From the NCBI GenBank assembly GCA_050946115.1, contig JBMNUF010000035.1, positions 1 through 16,517 of the forward strand: a stretch of 16,517 nt of DNA, read 5' to 3'. The translations under genes and the position numbers were made by a program. Below, piece after piece: positions 1-7,060 of the stretch (within the stretch, counting starts at the first letter, position 1; each line of letters starts with the position of its first letter). The DNA is from CAYFRC01 sp050946115. GTDB lineage: Bacteria > Bacillota > Clostridia > Christensenellales > Aristaeellaceae. The notes under the pieces were generated by a model. It was not told the origin of the DNA, made no database searches, and saw nothing but the letters and a program-made list of their open reading frames with translations.

Positions 1-564
1 TATAAGTCGGGCGTGAGCGTGTGTTTTCCAAATGCCAAACGGACGATTGACAAGTTTCATGTGAAGAAGTTATTGCTTGATGCCCTGAACAAAGTGCGCA
101 TAGAAGAACAGGGGCGTAAATCGAAGCATCGGGACGCCGGACGCAAGCTACTGATGATTCCGGAGGCGCGAATGACAGAGGAACAGCGTTTGAAGATGGA
201 CACATTGAGCAAGGCGTACCCGAAGACCGGTCGTGCATTCCGCATGGTGCAGAGTCTGGACGAGATGTATAGGGCAAAGACGATCGATGAAGGAAAAACC
301 TATTTTGACAAGCTGTGCCGTTGGATGCGAAGAAGTCGTTTAGAGCCGATGAAAGTGGCAGCGCAGACGCTCAAGGAGAACGAGTGGGAGATTCTGAACT
401 ACTTTGCCGCCCGGCTGACCAACGCCGTTTCGGAAGGTCTGAACAGCCTAATCCAAGCCGCAAAGCGGAAGGCACGGGGCTTTCGCACTTACGAGGGCTT
501 CCGCTGTATGATTATGCTCATGGTCGGAAGGCTTAAACCGGATTGTATCCCGCTCTTTGAGTGA
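1..564 (+). CDS. ISL3-family transposase, C-terminal part (5' truncated by window edge)
   Basis: The frame is open from base 1, so this is the end of a longer gene and not a complete 183-residue protein. Visible ISL3 hallmarks are the FPNAKRTIDKFHV segment near the start (family pattern FPNA...D+FHV) and SEGLNSLIQAAKRKARGFRT near the end. The latter carries the last acidic residue of the DDE triad (Glu codon 433-435) and matches the family's conserved C-terminal block. The frame ends in TGA at 562-564, three bases before the terminal repeat, as expected for an intact 3' end. The protein would cut and join IS ends during transposition. The rest of the catalytic domain and the N-terminal zinc finger lie outside the window. 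Confidence 0.9.
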   Translation, partial: YKSGVSVCFPNAKRTIDKFHVKKLLLDALNKVRIEEQGRKSKHRDAGRKLLMIPEARMTEEQRLKMDTLSKAYPKTGRAFRMVQSLDEMYRAKTIDEGKTYFDKLCRWMRRSRLEPMKVAAQTLKENEWEILNYFAARLTNAVSEGLNSLIQAAKRKARGFRTYEGFRCMIMLMVGRLKPDCIPLFE

Positions 565-566
565 CT

Positions 567-590
567 TTTCACGGTAATGAGAGAAGAACC
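567..590 (-). repeat. Right terminal inverted repeat of the ISL3-type element
   Basis: Read on the minus strand from 590 the sequence begins GGTTCTTCTCTCATTACCGT and continues with GAAA. It pairs with the left repeat at 16223-16246, which begins GGCTCTTCACTTAAAACCGT and continues GAAA, at 19 of 24 positions. The repeat starts two bases after the transposase stop codon. Confidence 0.8.
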
Positions 591-602
591 TTATCCCCGC
601 CC

Positions 603-730
603 GCCTTGACAGAACATCCGTAAAAATGCTATAGTATCCTTGCTGACGGTGACAGAACTCAGGAATCTCTGAAATGCGCATGCAGCGTCGTCTGTTCGGT
701 TTAGCATTTTTACGGATAACCCGTCAAGGC
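603..730. repeat. Imperfect inverted repeat, 29-nt arms around a 70-nt core
   Basis: The left arm (603-631) and right arm (702-730) are reverse complements at 25 of 29 positions. The mismatches are clustered in one five-base block, between TAGCATTTTTACGGAT and GTCAAGGC. The 70-base core has no gene. The structure starts 12 bp from the end of the ISL3 element. It could be a small non-autonomous element (MITE-like), a remnant of IS ends, or a large hairpin. No target duplication is obvious. Confidence 0.6.
606..635 (+). promoter_or_regulatory. Near-consensus sigma-A promoter inside the inverted-repeat arm
   Basis: TTGACA (606-611) and TATAGT (630-635) are separated by 18 bases, predicting a start near 642 and rightward transcription. 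The mirrored arm on the minus strand has TTGACG but no good -10. The nearest plus-strand gene starts 1.2 kb downstream at 1848, so it is unknown whether this drives the catabolic cluster, a short RNA, or nothing. Confidence 0.45.
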
Positions 731-1847
731 CATGCCGCCGCAAGCGGCGGGGGCTGTGGTAGTTCTTACCGCAACGGGAACGGGGGGGACGGCCTCCGGT
801 TCCTGAATCTTGGAATCTCTGATTTCGTCACAGAAGTCGTGTTTTCAGAAAATTTTGAACAGTGCCGCAAGGATGAGAATAGGCTTCCTACGTTTATTGT
901 CGTGATGGTTCAGTGGATTATCTGGGGCCTCCTGAGGCTTAGGAGACGGTGTTTTGAGTTCGCGCCGGAACGGATTTGCAGGCGGATCGAAAATGTCGGC
1001 GCAAGGTCGCTGGCTTATCTTCTGCGAAGCAATCTGTTCCTGTTCGCTGTCGCCGGACGGCGCGCTGCTCCCAAAGCAGATATTTTCCAAAGGCATTGGT
1101 TTTGGTCGACGCCGATTCAAAGCCCGCTGGGTTCGCTCTATTGGACATGTATCCTGACGGCATTGATTGCGTTTTGCATCTATTTAGCCAGACGCTCCAG
1201 TCCGTCGCGACGGCACTTCCGGCTTACGGATAACGACAAATCCGGCGGTAATATGTCAAGCTAAAAAAAGGAAGATAGGAAAGAGAAGGGAGAAGCAAAC
1301 AAATCGAGGTGTGAAAAGGCGGTCGGCAAGAAATTAACGTCGCAATCAAACGATCAAGAAAAAAGTGCGCTTGTGTAGCGGATTTTTTCGACGGCAATTC
1401 GGTCGGCTGTGTGAGTGCGAGTGTATAAGGCGCTATAGCATGGCGTAGAAATCGCCCCTATCGGATGTGAGACTTATGTCGATGCAGACGAAGAAGGTGT
1501 TTTGCAAGGGTTTCACCTTTCTCGTGAGAATTGAAGGGGGTGAGGGCGGCATCCGGGTCAGGGACTCATGCAAAACAGCCTCGCAATGAGAACTCGGGCT
1601 TTCCGTGCTATGCGCGAACCCTGCTGCCGAAGGGAGCGATCCGTCAAACACAACAACCGGCGGTTTGAAGCTTGCCATGCGACCGGAGCGAACAGACTTA
1701 TCGAGTCAAGGAGGCACCGGCACAAGCGACAACGCCCCTCTGCAGGAGGATGCCGCATTCGTCAACCGTGGGCGGAAAGCGCACACCCCGGGCTACTACC
1801 CGGACGAACTGCCGTCCAGACATTACCATCATACGAGGAGGATATCT

Positions 1848-4028
1848 ATGGCTAATTCAAAGTACATCAACTTCAAGAAGTACGGTGTGAGATTCGACCT
1901 GGACAGGGATTGCTTTTCCATCTATTATGATGGAATGGGCGAGATCGTGCGCGACGCCAAGGTAACGGAGATGCTCTCGAAGCGCGGCCCGCAGCCTTGG
2001 CCCGATGGCTTTGATAAGCCTGCTTTCATGGGAGTGAGTGAGTATTTTGACAAGATGGAGATGACCGTTTCGTATTCCGGTAAAAAAGTGTGCAGACAGG
2101 ACGTTTCAATAACCTTTACCGTTTCCGACAATGGTGTGCATACTTTCATAGGCGGAGAAGGATCTGCCTGCACGAAGATCGAAGGAACGCTCAACTGGGG
2201 CAAGCACTGCCAGCGCGAGACAATGGCCGTAAGCCTCAACAGTTCTAAGCCCACTCTGCGCAGTGCGTACGGCCCCGCGGCAGGCGCAGGCGACAACGCG
2301 CTGTTTGACAGAGATACCGATTCCGCCCTCACAATGGAAACGTCGGGCAGGCTCCGCATCCGCTACGATTGGGAGAAGGACGCATACACCTTCAGCTTCA
2401 ATACCATGGGCTGGGACTTCGCGCGTGGACTGCTGTTCAAGGTTGAAAAGGACGTTTACGAGCGCAAGTTCCATTATGAATACAAGAAGGTCAATCCAAA
2501 CAGCACCTTCAAGACGCCTCCCGTCGGCTGGATGACGTGGTATTCCGTGCAGTTTGACGCAGGCGAGAAGACTGTTTTAGAAAACACCAAGTGGCAGGAG
2601 GAGCACCTCAAAAAGTACGGTGCCGATACCATTTGGGTGGATTGGGAATGGTATCACCCCGATTTCTCTTCTCAGGCTCCCGAGGGAGTGGATATGTTTC
2701 ATCCCAATCCCAAGGCGTATCCCCGCGGCTTGAAGTACGTCGCCGACAAGATCAAGGAGAGCGGCTTCATACCCGCGCTGTGGATCGGGCCTACCTGCGA
2801 TGGCGGTAAAAACGAAATGCTGGAGAAGTACCCCGAATCGCTGATGATCCACAAGCCCATGTGGTGCGGTCAGTATTTCTTCGATCCCACCCATCCCGAT
2901 TATATCAACGAGATACTACCCAAGATGGTCAAGCAGGCTCCGGACTGGGGCTATGAAGCCATAAAGTGGGATGCTCTGCCCGCCACCACCGGCTTATGCG
3001 ATGAATGCCGCGACACGCGCTACGATCCCGAGATGTCCACCCGCGAGGCGATGAAGGCGATATTCCAAAAAGCGCGCGAGGTGTTGGGCAAGGATTACTA
3101 CATGCTTTACTGTCTGGCGAGCAATAAGCGCAATATGGATCTGGCATGCACGGTGTTCGACGCGGCCCGTATCGGGGGCGACATATTCCGCTGGAGCGAA
3201 TTCATCACCGAATGCGTGGACAAGGTTTGCCATTACTACGCTCTGCATACCGTCATCTGCAACAATGACCCGGACAACGTTGTGATACGCGAGAAGTTCA
3301 ACAGCTACGATCAGGCTGTTACCCGCGCGGCGATCGTATCGCTGCTCGGTCTGCCGTTCACCTTTGGCGACAATCTCGTCGAGCTGCCTGAAGAGCGCGT
3401 CGAGATACTGCGCCGCTCCATCCCGCCGGTACCCGCGCATCCCATGGATATCCGCGAAAGCAGGAGCGATCACATGACGCAGATAGTCAACCTTGCGATC
3501 GAACGCTCCGACATGCGCTACAACGTGGCAGATGTCATCAACCTGAAGGATGAAGCGTCCCACGTCCATATCACTCTCGCGGGCGATCTCGACCTGGATA
3601 CCGACGGCAAGAGCTTCTATGTTTACGACTACTGGAACAAGGAGTTCATCGGAGAAGTGAAAGATGGCTTTGCCGTCGAGCTCCGCGCGCATCAGTCGCG
3701 CATCTTCGCGATCCATGAGGTCGAGGACAAGCCGCAGCTGATCTCCACAAGCCGCCACATCTCTCAGGGCGTTCTCGACGTACTCAGCATAAAGTATGAC
3801 GCCGAAAACAACATGCTGGTCGGCAAGTCCAAGGTCATCGGCGGCGAGCCCTACGAGGTAATCGTCTGCGCGCCCAACGATATGCGTATCTTCGGTGAGA
3901 GCGACAAGACCTCCACAAACGAGCATTCGCATATTTCCGAAAACGCGTGGAGACTCGTTTACCACCCTGAGCAGGACGGCGAATTCGACTGGTCTGTCGG
4001 TTTCACGCCCAAGACCAAAAGTCAATAA
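1848..4028 (+). CDS. GH36-like (clan GH-D) alpha-glycosidase, cytoplasmic
   Basis: A 726-residue retaining glycoside hydrolase of the GH36/GH27 type; alpha-galactosidase is the commonest activity of the clan, but specificity is not established. The start is the ATG at 1848 behind GAGGAGG (1835-1841). Architecture: an N-terminal beta-sandwich region (about 1-220), a (beta/alpha)8 barrel (about 223-560) opening with PPVGWMTWYS, and a C-terminal beta domain. Barrel motifs are DTIWVDWEWYHPDF, a KESGFIPALWIGP strand, the predicted nucleophile Asp375 in IKWDAL and the predicted acid/base Asp445 in ARIGGDIFRW. There is no signal peptide or membrane segment, so it should act on imported oligosaccharide. 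It is the first gene of the catabolic cluster, 125 bp before the isomerase gene. Family assignment is good; the substrate could be galactose, another alpha-linked sugar or a modified one. Confidence 0.85.
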   Translation: MANSKYINFKKYGVRFDLDRDCFSIYYDGMGEIVRDAKVTEMLSKRGPQPWPDGFDKPAFMGVSEYFDKMEMTVSYSGKKVCRQDVSITFTVSDNGVHTFIGGEGSACTKIEGTLNWGKHCQRETMAVSLNSSKPTLRSAYGPAAGAGDNALFDRDTDSALTMETSGRLRIRYDWEKDAYTFSFNTMGWDFARGLLFKVEKDVYERKFHYEYKKVNPNSTFKTPPVGWMTWYSVQFDAGEKTVLENTKWQEEHLKKYGADTIWVDWEWYHPDFSSQAPEGVDMFHPNPKAYPRGLKYVADKIKESGFIPALWIGPTCDGGKNEMLEKYPESLMIHKPMWCGQYFFDPTHPDYINEILPKMVKQAPDWGYEAIKWDALPATTGLCDECRDTRYDPEMSTREAMKAIFQKAREVLGKDYYMLYCLASNKRNMDLACTVFDAARIGGDIFRWSEFITECVDKVCHYYALHTVICNNDPDNVVIREKFNSYDQAVTRAAIVSLLGLPFTFGDNLVELPEERVEILRRSIPPVPAHPMDIRESRSDHMTQIVNLAIERSDMRYNVADVINLKDEASHVHITLAGDLDLDTDGKSFYVYDYWNKEFIGEVKDGFAVELRAHQSRIFAIHEVEDKPQLISTSRHISQGVLDVLSIKYDAENNMLVGKSKVIGGEPYEVIVCAPNDMRIFGESDKTSTNEHSHISENAWRLVYHPEQDGEFDWSVGFTPKTKSQ

Positions 4029-4080
4029 TTCGGGAAGTGCCATTGCCGATATTGTAAAAACATAACGTCACGATATTCGT

Positions 4081-4098
4081 TGTGTTTCCCGGAACACA
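4081..4098. promoter_or_regulatory. Palindromic element TGTGTT-N6-AACACA between glycosidase and isomerase genes
   Basis: TGTGTTTCCCGGAACACA forms a 6-bp stem or dyad with a 6-base centre in the 125-bp gap after the GH36-like gene. The same half-sites, TGTGTT and AACACA, followed by the same TAA, occur in the 16-bp palindrome at 8032-8047 after the aldolase gene. It could be an operator for a dimeric regulator or a small RNA hairpin limiting 3' decay. There is no T-tract, so it is not a standard terminator. Confidence 0.35.
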
Positions 4099-4153
4099 TA
4101 ATGATACCTGCTGACCCGATAGAACGAAATACTATTTAGAGGAGGTAAACGGC

Positions 4154-5545
4154 ATGAAACTTGCCCTTTTGATGGCCAATCGCGGCTTTTTCCCGAGCGA
4201 GGTGATAGATTCTGCCCGCGAGGATATGCGTGCCGCCGCAGCTAAGTGCGGGGTAGAGCTGCTTGAACTGCCCATGGACAGGACCCGCTACGGCGCCGTC
4301 GAGACTACGCTGGAAGGCATGGTTTTCGCCGATTTTCTGTGCGAGCATTGCGGCGAATACGATGGCGTTATCGTGTGCCTGTCCAACTTCGGCGATGAAA
4401 ACGGCATAAAGGCCGCCATCCGCGACAGCGGAGTGCCGATGCTCCTGCAGGCGTATCCCGATGAGATAGGCAAGATGGATTTTGCCCGACGCCGTGACGC
4501 ATTCTGCGGGAAGCTCGGCCTGACCTCCGTGCTGAAGCAGATGGATTACAAATACACATCGTTCCCGCCGTTCGTTCAGCATCCCCTGAGCGAAGATTTC
4601 CACAGGCAGCTTACCGATTTCGTATCGATCTGCCGCATCGTCAGGGGCATGAAAGGCCTGCGCATCGGCTGCTTTGGCGCGCGCACTACCGCATTTAAGT
4701 CCGTGCGCTTCGATGAGATCGCGATGGAAAAGGCAAATCTCGAACTCGAAAGCTATGACCTCGCGATGCTGTTTGAAAAGCTGGACGAAGTGCAGCCCGA
4801 TTCGCCCAAGGTTGCCGAATGGATACAAAAGCTTGAAGAAAGCATGTCGTTTGACGGCGCGGCGGATTACGCGAGAACCGAACTGGCGCGCCTTGGCGTT
4901 GCGTTGGATGAAATGATAGAGGAGAACAGGCTTGGCGCGTTCGCGATCCGCTGCTGGAGCGAGCTGCAGCATAGGCTGAAGATAGCTCCGTGCTCTGTGC
5001 TGGGCGTGTTCAACCAGATGGGCATCCCCGGCGCGTGTGAGACCGACGTTGCGAATGCGATCGTCATGAAGGCGCTCACCCTCGCGTCCGATTCTCCGGC
5101 GGGCTGTCTCGATCTCAACAACAACTATGGCGACGAGCCTGATAAGTGCATACTGTTCCATTGCGGACCGCTGCCGCTCGACCTCATGACGAAGCCCGGT
5201 CGCATCGAGGAGCACAAGATGTTCACAAAGACCCAGGGCGACAACTGCTCTTGGGGTCTGAATGTGGGCCATATAAAGCCCGGCAAGATCACCATCGCGG
5301 GCTGCCGCACCGAAAACGGCGAGGTACAGTATTTCGTGGAGGATGCCGAGATCACCGACGACAAGGTCGAAAGTGCATTCTTCGGCACTCCCGGCGTAAT
5401 GAAGCTTATAGATTTACAGAACAAAGTTACCCGCCTTTCCGAAGCCGGATTCAGGCATCACGCCATTATCACAAGCGGTCATCACTCCCGCGCGGTCGCG
5501 GAAGCGCTCACCAAGTACCTCGGTTACAGGCGCATCGTCCTGTAA
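4154..5545 (+). CDS. L-fucose/L-arabinose isomerase-like protein (predicted aldose-ketose isomerase)
   Basis: A 463-residue protein of the fucose/arabinose isomerase fold (FucI/AraA superfamily, single-gene 'fucose isomerase-like' type). The start is supported by AGGAGG (4140-4145) eight bases before the ATG. The N-terminal half is a Rossmann-like region (MKLALLMANRGFFPSEVID; YDGVIVCLSNFGDENG). The C-terminal half carries the block expected to hold the metal and active site: GACETDVANAIVMKAL (Glu296), AGCLDLNNNYGDEPDK (Asp320), and ILFHCGPLPL (His336), then a conserved-looking CSWGLNVGHIKPGKITIAG. The acid pair and histidine resemble the ligands of the family by position, but the exact roles are inferred. 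Its place before an FGGY kinase and a class II aldolase suggests it turns the freed aldose into a ketose. Which sugar is unknown. Confidence 0.8.
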   Translation: MKLALLMANRGFFPSEVIDSAREDMRAAAAKCGVELLELPMDRTRYGAVETTLEGMVFADFLCEHCGEYDGVIVCLSNFGDENGIKAAIRDSGVPMLLQAYPDEIGKMDFARRRDAFCGKLGLTSVLKQMDYKYTSFPPFVQHPLSEDFHRQLTDFVSICRIVRGMKGLRIGCFGARTTAFKSVRFDEIAMEKANLELESYDLAMLFEKLDEVQPDSPKVAEWIQKLEESMSFDGAADYARTELARLGVALDEMIEENRLGAFAIRCWSELQHRLKIAPCSVLGVFNQMGIPGACETDVANAIVMKALTLASDSPAGCLDLNNNYGDEPDKCILFHCGPLPLDLMTKPGRIEEHKMFTKTQGDNCSWGLNVGHIKPGKITIAGCRTENGEVQYFVEDAEITDDKVESAFFGTPGVMKLIDLQNKVTRLSEAGFRHHAIITSGHHSRAVAEALTKYLGYRRIVL

Positions 5546-5548
5546 CCG
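5521..5548 (+). promoter_or_regulatory. Stem-loop spanning the isomerase stop codon and the kinase ribosome site
   Basis: CGGTTACAGG (5521-5530) and CCTGTAACCG (5539-5548) are perfect reverse complements, giving a 10-bp stem with the 8-base loop CGCATCGT. The right arm contains the TAA stop of the isomerase gene (5543-5545) and ends on the first base of GAGGG, the putative ribosome site of the next gene, which starts with GTG at 5558. Ribosomes finishing the isomerase would melt this stem, so it may couple kinase translation to isomerase translation. The structure is seen; its function is inferred. Confidence 0.5.
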
Positions 5549-5557
5549 AGGGCAAAA

Positions 5558-7057
5558 GTGGCATACATTGGCCTTGACGTCGGCACCACCGGCGTCAAGG
5601 CGACCGTAATGACGGCAGATGGCGAAAGCATAACCAGCGCGCATCGCGAGTACGACCTGCGCTTCCCGAAGCATGGCTGGGTCGAAATGCGTCCGGCGGA
5701 TGTGTGGGAAGGTGCAAAGGACGTTATTTCGCGCGTGGTCAGGGCTTCAAATGAGAAAATCGAGGCGATCGCAACCGCTTCTTTCGGTGAAGCGGCGGTT
5801 TTGTTGGATGAAAAAGGACAGTCCGTGCGCGACAGCATATTTTATACCGATGTGCGCGGCACAGACGAGCTGGACGACCTACGCGCAACAGTCAATCCCG
5901 ATATGCTTGAACTGCGCACCGGGATGCCCATAAACTACATGTACACGCTTCCGAAACTGATGTGGCTCAAAAAGCATCAGCCGGAGGTGCTGACAAAGAC
6001 AAAAAAGATGCTGCTCTACGGCTCGTTCGTGGAATACATGCTCACGGGAATCGCCGCCACGGACGCCTCGCTCGCCTCGCGAACGCTCATGTTCGACAGG
6101 CAGAAGCTCGATTGGGACGCGGAAGTGTGCGAAAAATTCGGCATTCCGCGCGGGATACTGCCCGATTATGTGCCTGCGGGCGATGTGATAGGCAATATTT
6201 CGCGCGCGATCGCGGAGGAACTCGGCCTTTCGCCGGACGCAAAGGTCGTCTCGGGCGTGCACGACCAGATAGCGACGGCGCTCGGCTGCGGCGCGCTCGC
6301 ATGCGGCGATGTCGCAGACGGCATAGGAGGCGCCGAATGCCTCATCGCGCCGCTGCCGGCAGATCCAAACTACGCGGAAATGTTCAGGGGAAATATCTGC
6401 GCCGAACCGCACGCGGTCAAGGGTACTTATGTTGCCCTTGCATTCACGAACACGGCAGGCGCGGCGCTCAAGTGGTACAGGGACACGTTTGAGACGGAAC
6501 TCAAGGCAAGGTGCGAAGTATCGGGCGAAAACGCCTATGCGATACTCAATTCGCACATGCGCAACGAGCCTTCGCCCATCCTGTTCCTGCCGTATCTCGC
6601 GGGAACGGGCACGCCCTACATGGACGGCAACGCGACCGCAATGTTTGCGGGGATGTCGCTTGCCACGACGCGCACGGACATTTACCGCGCGATATACGAA
6701 GGCATGAACTTTGAGTTAAAGGTGAATTTCGAGCTTCTGAAGCGCACGGGATTCACGATCAATGCCCTGACGAGCGGCGGCGGCGGTGCTTCCGAGGAGG
6801 CGCTCCACATAAAGGCGGACATACTCGAAACGCCCATATGGATGCCGAAAAACCGCCAGAGCGGCACCGTCGGCATGGCGATGCTGTGTGGCGTAGCGAT
6901 GGGCAGGTTTGCCGATTTCAGCGAAGCGGCAGACGCGCTCGTCAAGCGCGAAAAGCTGATAGAGCCGTGTGCAAAACATCGCAATCGGTACAGGGAGAAG
7001 TTCGGGCAATATCTGAAAATGTACGAGGCCTCGCGCCTCATTTATGGAAGGAAGTAG
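5558..7057 (+). CDS. FGGY-family carbohydrate kinase (xylulokinase-like)
   Basis: A 499-residue ATP-dependent sugar kinase of the FGGY family, near the usual 480-520 length. The start is GTG at 5558, which places YIGLDVGTTGVKA at the very N-terminus as in other family members; GAGGG at 5548-5552 serves as ribosome site, 12 bp after the isomerase gene. The first domain has the phosphate-loop DVGTT and ATASFGEAAVLLDEKGQ. The second has GVHDQIATALGCG, whose Asp236 is the expected catalytic base, FLPYLAGTGTPYMDGNA, and the glycine-rich TSGGGGASEEALHIKADIL that binds the nucleotide in the family. It most likely phosphorylates the ketose made by the preceding isomerase. FGGY specificity cannot be read from sequence, so xylulose, fuculose, rhamnulose and unusual ketoses all remain possible. 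The aldolase gene follows after three bases, indicating one transcript. Confidence 0.88.
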   Translation: MAYIGLDVGTTGVKATVMTADGESITSAHREYDLRFPKHGWVEMRPADVWEGAKDVISRVVRASNEKIEAIATASFGEAAVLLDEKGQSVRDSIFYTDVRGTDELDDLRATVNPDMLELRTGMPINYMYTLPKLMWLKKHQPEVLTKTKKMLLYGSFVEYMLTGIAATDASLASRTLMFDRQKLDWDAEVCEKFGIPRGILPDYVPAGDVIGNISRAIAEELGLSPDAKVVSGVHDQIATALGCGALACGDVADGIGGAECLIAPLPADPNYAEMFRGNICAEPHAVKGTYVALAFTNTAGAALKWYRDTFETELKARCEVSGENAYAILNSHMRNEPSPILFLPYLAGTGTPYMDGNATAMFAGMSLATTRTDIYRAIYEGMNFELKVNFELLKRTGFTINALTSGGGGASEEALHIKADILETPIWMPKNRQSGTVGMAMLCGVAMGRFADFSEAADALVKREKLIEPCAKHRNRYREKFGQYLKMYEASRLIYGRK

Positions 7058-7060
7058 CGT

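Larger units (their letters stand above)
1..590 (+). mobile_element. ISL3-family insertion sequence, 3' part (cut by window start)
   Basis: This is the right-hand part of an insertion sequence. It contains the C-terminal part of an ISL3-type DDE transposase followed by a terminal inverted repeat at 567-590. Read on the minus strand from 590, that repeat matches 19 of 24 positions of the left terminal repeat at 16223-16246, where a second copy in the same orientation begins. The element therefore ends at 590, and the next 8 bases (591-598, TTATCCCC) would be one side of the target duplication typical of ISL3 elements. The left end lies outside the window, so completeness cannot be judged. Confidence 0.85.
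591..1847. other. 1.26-kb gene-poor region between the IS and the glycosidase gene
   Basis: No gene can be supported here. Open frames exist (for example 674-1264 plus, 976-1233 plus, 845-1120 minus), but none has a ribosome site, recognisable motifs or a convincing composition, and they overlap on both strands. Structures seen are the inverted repeat at 603-730 with its promoter-like arm, a small GC hairpin at 735-750, a purine-rich run at about 1262-1300, and a weak hairpin at 1788-1803. The frame of the downstream glycosidase stays open back to 1605, but the strong ribosome site puts the start at 1848. The stretch may be decayed mobile DNA or a long untranslated leader. No riboswitch class was recognised. 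Confidence 0.6.

Noticed and set aside
735..750. GC-rich hairpin as a terminator
   Set aside because: CCGCCGC/GCGGCGG with a very tight loop is followed by G-rich sequence and not a T-tract, and there is no gene upstream for it to end.
674..1264. 196-codon open frame on the plus strand in the gap after the left IS
   Set aside because: No ribosome site, low-complexity Arg/Gly-rich translation, competing open frames on both strands, and it begins inside the inverted-repeat structure. Treated as non-coding or decayed.
1605..1847. Possible 81-residue N-terminal extension of the GH36-like protein
   Set aside because: The frame is open, but there is no ribosome site upstream of the early starts and the extension is hydrophilic and unlike the family. 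GAGGAGG directly before ATG 1848 decides the start.
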